DNA from: an uncultured Bacilli bacterium
GTDB lineage: Bacteria; Bacillota_I; Bacilli_A; RF39; UBA660
Length of the DNA: 43,939 nucleotides
Reading direction: 5' to 3'
NCBI GenBank assembly: GCA_910587745.1
Contig: CAJUNE010000009.1
Coordinates: forward strand, 1 to 43,939
Part shown: positions 15,819 through 23,227 of the stretch, piece by piece
How the letters are laid out: each line of letters begins with the position of its first letter
How positions within the stretch are numbered: position 1 is the stretch's first letter
Notes under the pieces: generated by a model
Seen by the model: only the letters and a program-made list of their open reading frames with translations
Told to the model about the DNA's origin: nothing
The model's database searches: none
Program-made: the position numbers and the translations under genes

Positions 15819-16112
15819 ATGAAAATAATAACAATATGTGGTAGTTTAAAATATAAAGAAGAAATGTTAAAGGTGGCACTTAATATGGAATTAAAAGGAG
15901 ATTGTGTAATAACACCAATATTTCCAAGTGAGAATAGTCCGGCTTTTACAGACGAAGAAATAAAAGTATTTAATGATATGCACAAAGAAAAAATTAAATT
16001 GTCTGATGCCATATTAGTAGTTAATGTAAATGGCTATATTGGAAAAACAACTGAAAGTGAAATTCAATATGCTAAAGACTTAAATAAAGAAATTTTATAT
16101 TTAGAAGGATAG
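15819..16112 (+). CDS. Nucleoside 2-deoxyribosyltransferase-like protein (DUF4406 type)
   Basis: 97 residues. ICGSLKYKEEM at the start, DMHKEKIKLSDAILVVN in the middle and GYIGKTTESEIQYA near 70-82 match the small Rossmann-like nucleoside 2-deoxyribosyltransferase superfamily. Known enzymes swap the base of deoxynucleosides, but the short DUF4406 forms are often uncharacterised and found near phage genes. The Glu of the TESEI motif corresponds to the usual catalytic region. Start supported by AAAGGAGAG. It sits seven bases before the next gene, forming a pair. Confidence 0.75.
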   Translation: MKIITICGSLKYKEEMLKVALNMELKGDCVITPIFPSENSPAFTDEEIKVFNDMHKEKIKLSDAILVVNVNGYIGKTTESEIQYAKDLNKEILYLEG

Positions 16113-16119
16113 AGAATAA

Positions 16120-16443
16120 ATGAAAATAAAATTAAAAATAGAAAGACAAATAGAAATAGAAGAAAGTCTAGAAGAATTAAAAAACTTGTCTGTTACAAAT
16201 TTAATAAATAAGGGATATGCTCCTGAAGAACTATTATTTTTATGCAGAGCTATCCGTATGCCATTAAATGCAATAACAGAATACATTGAAATTTATGATA
16301 ATAGACCAAGAGTAGATGAATTAAAATTTGTCAAAGTTTTATGTGAAAAATATCAAACAGATCAAGCAACTCTCACTATGAGAATAAGAGAAGTTAGAAG
16401 AATCAATAAATTTAGGAACAATGAAGAAACTCCAAAGAGATAA
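16120..16443 (+). CDS. Small protein resembling the C-terminal part of ImmA/IrrE
   Basis: 107 residues, no membrane segment. After a charged N-terminus (1-30), residues about 45-107 read like the end of M78-family ImmA/IrrE proteases: CRAIRMPLNAITEYI resembles the A-x-x-[LI]-MP-x-x-x-[FL] helix, and FVKVLCEKYQTDQATLTMRIREV resembles the closing helix pair that precedes R-L. The catalytic HExxH is absent, so no protease activity is expected. The match is my reading by eye and is weak. Paired with the deoxyribosyltransferase-like gene just upstream. Confidence 0.5.
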   Translation: MKIKLKIERQIEIEESLEELKNLSVTNLINKGYAPEELLFLCRAIRMPLNAITEYIEIYDNRPRVDELKFVKVLCEKYQTDQATLTMRIREVRRINKFRNNEETPKR

Positions 16444-16517
16444 ACACTTTACAGTAGTTATTTCTTTTTATTTTAACAAATAAATAATGTATGATATACT
16501 AAGTTTAGGAGAGAATA

Positions 16518-17186
16518 ATGATGAAAAGATTAATCAAATGGGGAATACTAATGGCATTAATATTAACAATAATTATATTCGGCATTAATTTTTATGTTAA
16601 AATAAGTACTAATAAATTAATAATTAATAGTGATTCTAAAAAGTTAAATAATGCTGATTGTGTTTTAGTACTCGGAGCAGGCATCTGGAATAATGAGCCA
16701 AGTCCTATGTTAAAAGACAGATTAGATGTTGCAATAAACTTATATAATGATAAAAAAGTTTCAAAAATAATAATGAGTGGAGACCATACTAGAAACAACT
16801 ATGATGAAGTAAATGTTATGAAAAAGTATGCCATAGATAGAGGCGTTAAATCTGAAGATATATTTATGGATCATGCTGGAATTTCTACATATGACAGTAT
16901 ATATCGTGCTAAAAATATTTTTAAAGCTAATAAAATAATAATAGTCACACAAAAATATCATTTATATCGAAGTTTATATATAGCTAAGTGTTTAAATCTT
17001 GAAGCTTATGGAGTACAAGCAACAGATAAAAAATATAGTGGTGATTTTGCAAGAGAAGTAAGAGAAATATTAGCAAGAGACAAAGATTTTATAAAAAGCA
17101 TTTTTAAACCTAAATCGAAGTATTTAGGAAGTGCTATACCTGTCAGTGGTAATGGTGATAATACAAATGATAAAAAAATTAAGTAA
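16518..17186 (+). CDS. SanA/YdcF-like DUF218 membrane protein
   Basis: 222 residues. One N-terminal membrane helix (about 8-27), then the DUF218 domain: ADCVLVLGAG (about 46-55), KIIMSGDH (about 83-90), the DHAGISTYDS motif (about 117-126) and IIVTQKYHLYRSLYIA (about 141-156). The Asp/His/Arg pattern is that of SanA of E. coli, linked to vancomycin exclusion and envelope integrity. The C-terminal tail is Asn/Asp/Lys-rich. A TATACT extended -10 box lies at 16495-16500, and GGAGAG precedes the two adjacent ATG codons; I keep the first. Confidence 0.88.
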   Translation: MMKRLIKWGILMALILTIIIFGINFYVKISTNKLIINSDSKKLNNADCVLVLGAGIWNNEPSPMLKDRLDVAINLYNDKKVSKIIMSGDHTRNNYDEVNVMKKYAIDRGVKSEDIFMDHAGISTYDSIYRAKNIFKANKIIIVTQKYHLYRSLYIAKCLNLEAYGVQATDKKYSGDFAREVREILARDKDFIKSIFKPKSKYLGSAIPVSGNGDNTNDKKIK

Positions 17187-17187
17187 T

Positions 17188-17220
17188 AGTTATACTAAAA
17201 ATTGGTATAACTTTTTTTTA
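17188..17220 (+). terminator. Terminator after the SanA-like gene
   Basis: AGTTATAC / GTATAACT stem with a nine-base loop and eight T or more. Its right arm overlaps the -35 element of the spoVA promoter. Confidence 0.8.
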
Positions 17221-17233
17221 TTGTTTCATAATA
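17204..17233 (+). promoter_or_regulatory. Candidate forespore (sigma-G/F) promoter of spoVA
   Basis: GGTATA (17204-17209), 17-base spacer, CATAATA (17227-17233). This fits sigma-G (TGNATA, CATNNTA) at all but one defined base and stands at the right distance from spoVAC. In B. subtilis the spoVA operon is sigma-G-controlled, which supports the reading. Confidence 0.6.
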
Positions 17234-17249
17234 AAAATGGAGGTTACTT

Positions 17250-17687
17250 ATGAATAAAGATGAATATAAAAAATTAGTTAAGAAACACACACCAAGAGAA
17301 GATAAATTACACAATACAATTTATGCTTTTCTAATTGGAGGTTTTGTAGGGTTTATTGTTGAAGGGATAATTCAAATGTTAATGAATATGTTTGATTTAA
17401 CGAGAGTAGTTGCAAGCACCTGGACATGTTTAATTGTAATATTTAGCGCTTCATTATTCACGGCCTTAGGATTCTTTGACAATTGGATGACAAAAGCCAA
17501 AGCAGGACTTTTATTACCAACAACAGGTTTTGCACATTCAGTCCAAAGTAGTGCCTTAGATTATAAAAAGGAAGGATTAATAACAGGCTTAGGGTCAAAC
17601 TTTTTTAAACTTGCTGGATCAGTAATTTTATATGGCATATTAAGTTCATTTATTTTAGTGTTATTGAAGGTGATTATTCATGGCTAG
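17250..17687 (+). CDS. spoVAC: SpoVAC, spore DPA-channel protein
   Basis: 145 residues with four membrane segments. Family marks: FLIGGFVGFIVEG (27-39), DNWMTKAKAGLLLPTTGFAHSV (about 76-97) and GLGSNFFKLAGSVILYG (about 113-129). SpoVAC is a mechanosensitive channel in the inner spore membrane, needed for dipicolinic acid uptake and release. First gene of the SpoVA operon; it overlaps spoVAD by eight bases. Start supported by TGGAGGT. Confidence 0.95.
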   Translation: MNKDEYKKLVKKHTPREDKLHNTIYAFLIGGFVGFIVEGIIQMLMNMFDLTRVVASTWTCLIVIFSASLFTALGFFDNWMTKAKAGLLLPTTGFAHSVQSSALDYKKEGLITGLGSNFFKLAGSVILYGILSSFILVLLKVIIHG

Positions 17688-18654
17688 TAAAAAATTTACA
17701 AATGTATATATTAAAGATAATTTTGCTATAGTAGGCCCATTAGAAAGAGATGGTTTACTAAAAAATTATGATTTCTCCATGGATGATTATTATTATGGCG
17801 AAAAAACTTTTGAACAAGCTGAGATAAAAATGCAAAAAGTAGTAATGGACAATCTTCTTTTACATAACAAACTAACAGATAGTAAAATAGATTTATTAGT
17901 CGGTGGCGATTTATTAAATCAAATATGTATCTCAAATTATAATGCTGCCAAATATCGTATTCCATATTTAGGAGTATATAGTGCTTGTGCAAGTTTTATT
18001 GAAGGATTAATTGTATCATCAACATTTATTGAATCAAAACAAGCCAAAACAGTAGTTAACATTACCAGTAGTCATAACTTAAATGCCGAAAGACAATTTA
18101 GATATCCAGTTGAATATGGCGCTATCAAAAAGCATACGACAACATTTACAACAACTGGAGCATGCGCGACACTGCTTACAAATGAAGTTACTAACATTAA
18201 AATAGAGTCTGCTACTATTGGTAAGGCATTAGATATGGGACTTAATGATGCTAATAATATGGGTGCTATAATGGCCCCAGCAGCAGCCGAAACTCTCGTA
18301 ACTCATTTAAATGAAATGAAAAGAAATACAAGTTACTATGATTTAATATTAACAGGAGATTTAGGTAAAGTAGGAAAAGAATTATTTTTAGAAGTATTAA
18401 GACAAAGTCACAACATTGAATTAAAAAAATATATTGATGCTGGATGTGAAATATACACCAATAATCAAGAAACATATGCTGGAGCTAGTGGACCAGTTGC
18501 CTTACCATTAGTATTATTTGATAAGATATTAGGCTGTAAAAAATACAAAAAAATATTAGTAATTGCAACAGGTTCGCTGCAATCTGTCCAACTTGCTAAT
18601 CAAAAACTTGGAATACCAGGAATAGCACACGCTATAAGTTTGGAGGTAAGTTAA
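17680..18654 (+). CDS. spoVAD: SpoVAD, dipicolinic-acid-binding protein
   Basis: 324 residues with a thiolase-like fold. GVYSACASFIEGL (about 88-100) matches the conserved cysteine loop, followed by NITSSHNLNAERQFRYP (about 127-143) and, near the end, YAGASGPVALPL. SpoVAD binds dipicolinic acid on the inner spore membrane and is essential for its uptake into the forespore. Middle gene of spoVAC-AD-AE; the next gene starts two bases after the stop. Confidence 0.95.
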   Translation: MASKKFTNVYIKDNFAIVGPLERDGLLKNYDFSMDDYYYGEKTFEQAEIKMQKVVMDNLLLHNKLTDSKIDLLVGGDLLNQICISNYNAAKYRIPYLGVYSACASFIEGLIVSSTFIESKQAKTVVNITSSHNLNAERQFRYPVEYGAIKKHTTTFTTTGACATLLTNEVTNIKIESATIGKALDMGLNDANNMGAIMAPAAAETLVTHLNEMKRNTSYYDLILTGDLGKVGKELFLEVLRQSHNIELKKYIDAGCEIYTNNQETYAGASGPVALPLVLFDKILGCKKYKKILVIATGSLQSVQLANQKLGIPGIAHAISLEVS

Positions 18655-18655
18655 T

Positions 18656-19006
18656 ATGACATTTATATGGGCATTTTTAGTCGCTGGAATATTTTGTGTA
18701 ATTGGACAAATTATTTTAGATAATACCAAATTAACTCCGGGACATATAACTAGTATATTTACGGTATTAGGAGCAATTCTTGCATTCTTCGGATTATATG
18801 ATAAATTAATAGAATTAGCAGGTGGTGGAGCATCTACTATAATATCTAACTTTGGTTATCTTCTATATGATGGAGCTTGGGAAGGTTATCAAGCAAGTGG
18901 ATTCTTAGGAATATTTACAGGGATGTTTACAAAAGGTGGTGCAGCGGTAGTAGGGGCAGTTGTATTTGCAGCGTTCTTTACACTATTCTTTGATCCTAAA
19001 GATTAA
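18656..19006 (+). CDS. spoVAE: SpoVAE, spore membrane protein
   Basis: 116 residues with about four membrane segments. Marks: CVIGQIILDNTKLTPGHIT (15-33), FGLYDKLIELAGGGAST (about 45-61) and GAWEGYQASGFLGIFTGMFT (about 73-92). Works with SpoVAC and SpoVAD in dipicolinic acid transport. Only these three genes are present; SpoVAA, AB, AEa and AF are absent here, as in many clostridia-like lineages. GGAGGTAAG before the ATG is inside the end of spoVAD. Confidence 0.95.
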   Translation: MTFIWAFLVAGIFCVIGQIILDNTKLTPGHITSIFTVLGAILAFFGLYDKLIELAGGGASTIISNFGYLLYDGAWEGYQASGFLGIFTGMFTKGGAAVVGAVVFAAFFTLFFDPKD

Positions 19007-19125
19007 AAATAAATTTAAAATTTTTAAAAAATAATAATTAAAGAAAAAAGAATAAAAATATTATATTTATATTATGAAAAAGTAATTAAATAAGATTTAA
19101 ATAATATTGATAGTAAATAAAGGTT

Positions 19126-19155
19126 AAAGGCACTAAAAAAGCCTTTTTCTTTTGT
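19126..19155 (+). terminator. Terminator after the spoVA operon
   Basis: AAAGGC / GCCTTT with a nine-base A-rich loop and a T-rich tail. The 120 bases before it (19007-19125) are featureless AT-rich sequence. Confidence 0.75.
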
Positions 19156-19195
19156 GATTTTTTTGATATAATATTTAACATAAGAAGGGATAAAT

Positions 19196-20146
19196 ATGGC
19201 TAGAAAGAAAAAAAAATACAAAAATATTAAATTAGAACAATCAGAGCTTACTCCAACAGCTATTGGTATATTTGAAAGTAAAAAAAAGAGTGCTATTGGA
19301 ACAATAGTAATATTAGGTATATTTATTTTAGCAGTTATATTTTTACCTAATATATCAGAATATGTTAATAATTATCTAAATAAAGTTCCTGGCAGTACTA
19401 CAAAACCAAGTTATCCAAACAAAAAGCCAAATGTTGAAAAGCCAACCATAGGAGATGATACTTTAGTAGCTTTTACAGATAATATAAAAGTTATTAATGA
19501 TGATATAACAATAAGTAATTTTATTATAGATCAGACAAATTTAACAATCAGTTATGATATTACAAACAATTTAAGTAATAGTGAAAATATAGAAGAGCTT
19601 AATTACTATTTAGAGATATTTAGCACTGAGCAAACTTTAATTGAAAGAGTAAAACTTGCAGATGACTTTACTTTAAATAGTGGAGCATTTACAACAGTCA
19701 AAAGAACAATAACAACTGAATCTGCTACAACTATTGGATTTATATCTATAATAAAAAAGACAATAAACGATTATCCTTTAGTACAATTAAATACCGCTGA
19801 AGATGGCAGTAGCTCTCTTGTGTGTTCAAATGCTCATGAGAAAGTAACATATAAGTTTAGTACTGAAAAATTAAAAGAAGTTACAAGCGAAGCAAGCTAT
19901 TTATCTACTGATTCCAATTATCAAGAACAATATGAAGCTAACAAATTAAAAGCAAACAATTACAACAGTAAATTAGGTATAGCATCTACATTTTTTGAAC
20001 ATGAAAATGGCTATAATATTACAACAATTGTAAATTTAAATGAAATAGATAGGATCTACATTTTTAATGCTGATTCATTTAAATTAGATACAGCGCCTAA
20101 AGTAGTAAAATTTGAAATGGAAGCTCAAGGATTTAAATGTGAATAA
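19196..20146 (+). CDS. Membrane-anchored extracellular protein, unknown
   Basis: 316 residues. A lysine-rich start, one membrane helix (about 32-50), a Pro/Lys/Thr-rich linker (about 62-85) and an extracellular domain with strand-rich repeats. The segment from about 100 to 185 (NDDITISNFIIDQTNLTISYDITNN and onward) looks like an immunoglobulin- or FxLYD-like beta-sandwich; two Cys lie near 210 and 315. It stands 38 bases ahead of scpA, with a TGATATAAT extended -10 box near 19164-19172. No known family is certain. Confidence 0.65.
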   Translation: MARKKKKYKNIKLEQSELTPTAIGIFESKKKSAIGTIVILGIFILAVIFLPNISEYVNNYLNKVPGSTTKPSYPNKKPNVEKPTIGDDTLVAFTDNIKVINDDITISNFIIDQTNLTISYDITNNLSNSENIEELNYYLEIFSTEQTLIERVKLADDFTLNSGAFTTVKRTITTESATTIGFISIIKKTINDYPLVQLNTAEDGSSSLVCSNAHEKVTYKFSTEKLKEVTSEASYLSTDSNYQEQYEANKLKANNYNSKLGIASTFFEHENGYNITTIVNLNEIDRIYIFNADSFKLDTAPKVVKFEMEAQGFKCE

Positions 20147-20184
20147 TAAAAAAATAGTAAAAGATAAACTAAGGAAGTGACAAT

Positions 20185-20922
20185 ATGGAATATCAATTTT
20201 GTATAAATGATTTTGAAGGTCCCTTAGACCTTCTTTTACATCTCGTTAAAACTTCAAAAATGGATATATATGAAATTGATATCCGTATTATAATTGAAGA
20301 ATATTTAGAATTTATTGAAAAAGAAAAGAATCGAAACATTGACATAGCAAGTTCTTATTTAGTCATGGCCGCTGAGTTAATTCATTTAAAAAGTAAAATG
20401 TTAATTAATTCCGAAGAAAAAGATGACAGTTTAAATGATGAAGAATTTCACATTGAATCAGAAGAAGATTTAAAACGTAAAATATTAGAATATGAAAAGT
20501 ATAAAAAGATTACAAAAGATTTAGAAGAGCAACTTGAAAAAAGAAATAATTTTTATACCAAAAGTCCAATGAAATTAGACGAATTTATTACTAATAATCC
20601 AATAAGTTTTGGTTCTGTAAGTGTAGAAGATTTAGTAAATGCATTAAAAAGTTTTAAAATGCGTGAAAAATTATCGAAACCATTAAATACAAGAATAACA
20701 AGAAAAGAATATAGTATTGAACGAAGAATAGATGATATTAGAAAAGTTTTACAAGTAAGAGAAAAAGTAGAATTTTTAGAGCTATTTAACGAAAATGATA
20801 AAAATTTTTTAATTATAACATTTTTATCAGTTCTAACTATGAGCAAAAATGACGAAATAATTTTGAGTCAAGAGGATAATTTTAAACCGATAATGATTGA
20901 GAGGAGGGAAGTACATGAATAA
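20185..20922 (+). CDS. scpA: Segregation and condensation protein A
   Basis: 245 residues. The kleisin N-terminus is clear: DFEGPLDLLLHLVKTSKMDIYEIDI (8-32), then SYLVMAAELIHLKSKMLI (about 53-70). The middle is charged and helical and the C-terminal winged-helix region ends with FLSVLTMSKNDEI. ScpA links the Smc heads and ScpB in the Smc-ScpAB condensin that compacts and segregates chromosomes. It overlaps scpB by eight bases, so the two are made together. Confidence 0.96.
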   Translation: MEYQFCINDFEGPLDLLLHLVKTSKMDIYEIDIRIIIEEYLEFIEKEKNRNIDIASSYLVMAAELIHLKSKMLINSEEKDDSLNDEEFHIESEEDLKRKILEYEKYKKITKDLEEQLEKRNNFYTKSPMKLDEFITNNPISFGSVSVEDLVNALKSFKMREKLSKPLNTRITRKEYSIERRIDDIRKVLQVREKVEFLELFNENDKNFLIITFLSVLTMSKNDEIILSQEDNFKPIMIERREVHE

Positions 20923-21484
20923 ACTGGGAATATTAGAAGGAATACTATTTGTAGTAGGAGATGAGGGCATAAACTTACCTAACTTATGTGAAATAATGAG
21001 TATTGAAGAAAATGAAGCTAAAGAATTATTATTAGAACTAAAAAAAAGTTATGAAGATGATAATAGAGGAATAAGAATTAGTTATTTAGGAGATTCTTTT
21101 AAACTAACAACCAAAGAAGAACATAAAGAGTATTATCAAAAATTAGTTGAAACACCTGATGCCAATGAATTATCTCCAGCATCACTAGAAGTTCTAGCAA
21201 TAATCGCGTATAATCAACCATTAACAAGAGTAGAAATTGATGAAATGCGAGGAGTTAGTTCTGCTCATATTATAAGAAAATTAGTTGCAAAGGGTTTAAT
21301 CAAAGAAGCCGGAAAATCAAAATTACCAGGTCGACCTAATCTTTACCGAACAACAAGAGAATTTTTAGATGCTTTTGGCTTAGCCAGTTTAAATGAACTT
21401 CCTGTTATAGATGAAAATATAGAAGAAAAAGATATTGATAATGAAACGGAATTATTCACATCAATATATAAAGAGGAAGGATAA
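20915..21484 (+). CDS. scpB: Segregation and condensation protein B
   Basis: 189 residues from the ATG at 20915 with AGGAGG upstream; an in-frame TTG at 20897 is the ribosome-binding region itself. Two winged-helix domains: LGILEGILFVVGDEG (3-17) and SPASLEVLAIIAYNQPLTRVEI (about 88-109), then the hallmark RGVSSAHIIRKLVAKGLI and GRPNLYRTT. ScpB dimers bind ScpA in the Smc complex. Confidence 0.96.
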   Translation: MNKLGILEGILFVVGDEGINLPNLCEIMSIEENEAKELLLELKKSYEDDNRGIRISYLGDSFKLTTKEEHKEYYQKLVETPDANELSPASLEVLAIIAYNQPLTRVEIDEMRGVSSAHIIRKLVAKGLIKEAGKSKLPGRPNLYRTTREFLDAFGLASLNELPVIDENIEEKDIDNETELFTSIYKEEG

Positions 21485-21485
21485 C

Positions 21486-22100
21486 ATGTGGGAATTTAGA
21501 CATAATTTAACTGTAGAGAAATTCACTGATTATGAAGATTTAACATTATCAGGAATAACCTTTATAAAAGAAGAAATTGGCGAATTAGAAATAAGATTTG
21601 AAAACTTTAATGAAATAAAATTTGAAAATTGCCACTTTAACAAAACAATTTTTAACAATGTGTTTTTTAGCAAAATAAAATTTATTAATTGTGAGTTAAA
21701 CAATGTTGTTTTTACAGAATGTAATTTTAATTATGTTAATTTTGAAAATTCTAAACTTACTGACACAAGTTTTATAGCATCTAAATTAGAAAACATATAC
21801 ATATTAGAAACATTAATTCAATATTCCAAATTTAGTACATGTGAAATAGGAAATTCAAAATATGATGATGTAAAACTAACAGAGAATATTCATTATAAAA
21901 ACAAATATAATAATATAGAATTTTATAAATGTGAATTTAATAAAGATCAATTTCAAGATACAAGGTTTAAAAAATGTGATTTAAAAACAAGTCATTTTAA
22001 AGAAGTAGAAATAAGTTTAGATGATTTAATAACATCCACTTTATCTATATTAAATATTATTGAAATCACAACAGATAAAGGAATAATACTTGAAGAATAA
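21486..22100 (+). CDS. Pentapeptide-repeat-like beta-helix protein
   Basis: 204 residues from the ATG at 21486 (GAGGAAGG upstream, directly after scpB). Residues about 40-110 show a strict five-residue period with Phe or Leu at each centre position (F-x4-F-x4-F-x4-L), the mark of the right-handed quadrilateral beta-helix of pentapeptide proteins. A second, looser run occurs near 145-170. Cys and Asn often precede the centre. Some pentapeptide proteins mimic DNA and bind gyrase, but this cannot be claimed here. It probably shares the scpAB transcript. Confidence 0.75.
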   Translation: MWEFRHNLTVEKFTDYEDLTLSGITFIKEEIGELEIRFENFNEIKFENCHFNKTIFNNVFFSKIKFINCELNNVVFTECNFNYVNFENSKLTDTSFIASKLENIYILETLIQYSKFSTCEIGNSKYDDVKLTENIHYKNKYNNIEFYKCEFNKDQFQDTRFKKCDLKTSHFKEVEISLDDLITSTLSILNIIEITTDKGIILEE

Positions 22101-22117
22101 TAAAAATATGATATAAT
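22090..22117 (+). promoter_or_regulatory. Promoter of tRNA-Leu
   Basis: TTGAAG (22090-22095), 16-base spacer, TATAAT (22112-22117) with TG at the extended -10 position. The -35 lies inside the last codons of the pentapeptide gene. The start would fall one or two bases before the tRNA. Confidence 0.65.
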
Positions 22118-22125
22118 ATTTTTAT

Positions 22126-22212
22126 GCCTGTATGGTGGAATTGGTAGACACGATGGACTCAAAATCCATTGGTAGCAATACTGTGTCGGTTCGAGTCCGA
22201 CTACAGGCACCA
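22126..22212 (+). tRNA. tRNA-Leu (anticodon CAA)
   Basis: Acceptor GCCTGTA pairs with TACAGGC. The anticodon loop CTCAAAA gives CAA, a long variable arm (class II) is present and ACCA is encoded. Confidence 0.95.
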
Positions 22213-22221
22213 ATTTAAAAA

Positions 22222-22250
22222 AAACTCGAGCTTTTATATCTCGAGTTTTA
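22222..22250 (+). terminator. Terminator of tRNA-Leu
   Basis: AACTCGAG / CTCGAGTT with a nine-base loop and a T-run. Confidence 0.85.
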
Positions 22251-22359
22251 ATATACTTTAAAATGATATAAGAATTATAGTCGTTATTAAATGATTAAAA
22301 ATTATAATTTAACTGAAATTTAATTATAAATAATAAAAAAAGCTTAATGTAAAATACTT

Positions 22360-22388
22360 TTGACAGACAAAAAAATCAATTTCATATA
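22360..22388 (+). promoter_or_regulatory. Sigma-A promoter of the XRE regulator
   Basis: TTGACA (22360-22365) and, 17 bases on, CATATA (22383-22388); TATAAA two bases further is an alternative -10. It precedes the XRE gene by about 20 bases. Confidence 0.6.
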
Positions 22389-22409
22389 AAATGTTATTGG
22401 AGGTGCAAA

Positions 22410-22991
22410 ATGGATATTGGTTCAAGAATAAAAAAATATCGAGAAGAGCAAAATATTTCTCAAGAAGAATTAGCGTTAAAAATATTTGTTTCAAGGCAGA
22501 CTATTTCTAATTGGGAGACAGATAAGAGTTATCCTGATATAAAAAGTTTAATCATGTTAAGTAATATCTTCAATGTATCTCTAGATAATTTTATAAAAAA
22601 AGATATAGAGGAGATGAGAAAAATAATTGATTCAAAAAAGGTTAAGGAATTCAATGTTATGAGTTACGTATTTCTAGTAGAGATGTTAGTATTAATCGTA
22701 AGTGCATACCCATTATTTAAGCTTTTAGATTTTATAGGATTTATCATTTGGATATCACTATATATAATATCATTTGGAACTGCAAGCATTATAGAAAGAT
22801 TTAAAAAAGAAAATAACATCCAAACCTATAAAGAGATTATAGCATTTATTGATGGTAAAAAGCTAACTTATGAAGAAACGCAGCAAGAGATAGGAAAAAG
22901 AATGTATCAAAAAATAATACTAGCATTTGTAACAGGTATTATAACATTCATAGTATGTTTAATTATGATGTTTATTATGAAAAAGTTTTAA
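22410..22991 (+). CDS. XRE-family regulator with membrane domain
   Basis: 193 residues. An N-terminal helix-turn-helix of the XRE type: RIKKYREEQNISQEELA (6-22), VSRQTISNWETDKSYPDI (about 28-45) and LSNIFNVSLDNFI. This is followed by two membrane segments (about 90-127), a charged loop and a final membrane pair (about 170-190). Regulators of this build are common in Bacillota, often next to small membrane peptides. Start supported by TTGGAGGTG. A 33-residue membrane peptide gene follows after 18 bases. Confidence 0.88.
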   Translation: MDIGSRIKKYREEQNISQEELALKIFVSRQTISNWETDKSYPDIKSLIMLSNIFNVSLDNFIKKDIEEMRKIIDSKKVKEFNVMSYVFLVEMLVLIVSAYPLFKLLDFIGFIIWISLYIISFGTASIIERFKKENNIQTYKEIIAFIDGKKLTYEETQQEIGKRMYQKIILAFVTGIITFIVCLIMMFIMKKF

Positions 22992-23009
22992 GAAATTGGA
23001 GGAAAGAAA

Positions 23010-23111
23010 ATGGAATTTTGGATAATTATGATAGTTTTTGTATGTATGGGTGGCAGTTGTTCTTTAGCTGGAACTTGGTGGAGCAAAAGCAAAGATGAAA
23101 AAAAGAAATAA
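23010..23111 (+). CDS. 33-residue membrane peptide downstream of the XRE gene
   Basis: ATG at 23010 with TTGGAGGAAAG nine bases upstream, a very good ribosome binding site. The peptide has a hydrophobic helix (EFWIIMIVFVCMGG, residues 2-15), two Cys (12 and 17), a Trp pair (23-24) and a lysine-rich end. It lies between the XRE gene and a terminator, so it is in the same transcript. Size and layout resemble small membrane toxins or regulatory peptides; which one is unknown. Confidence 0.65.
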   Translation: MEFWIIMIVFVCMGGSCSLAGTWWSKSKDEKKK

Positions 23112-23125
23112 AATATTTTAATACT

Positions 23126-23156
23126 ACTCGAACCAATAATTCGAGTTTTTATTTTT
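23126..23156 (+). terminator. Terminator after the XRE-peptide pair
   Basis: ACTCGAA / TTCGAGT with a seven-base loop and a T-run. The stem echoes the ACTCGAG terminator of tRNA-Leu about 900 bases earlier. Confidence 0.85.
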
Positions 23157-23178
23157 TCATAAAAATTTTATTTTGATG

Positions 23179-23207
23179 TTGACAAGTGTATAAAAGACGC
23201 ATATAAT
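23179..23207 (+). promoter_or_regulatory. Perfect consensus sigma-A promoter
   Basis: TTGACA (23179-23184), 17-base spacer, TATAAT (23202-23207). Expected start near 23214, 14 bases before the preferred ATG at 23228. Confidence 0.9.
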
Positions 23208-23227
23208 TGAAATGTAAGGTGATAGTA

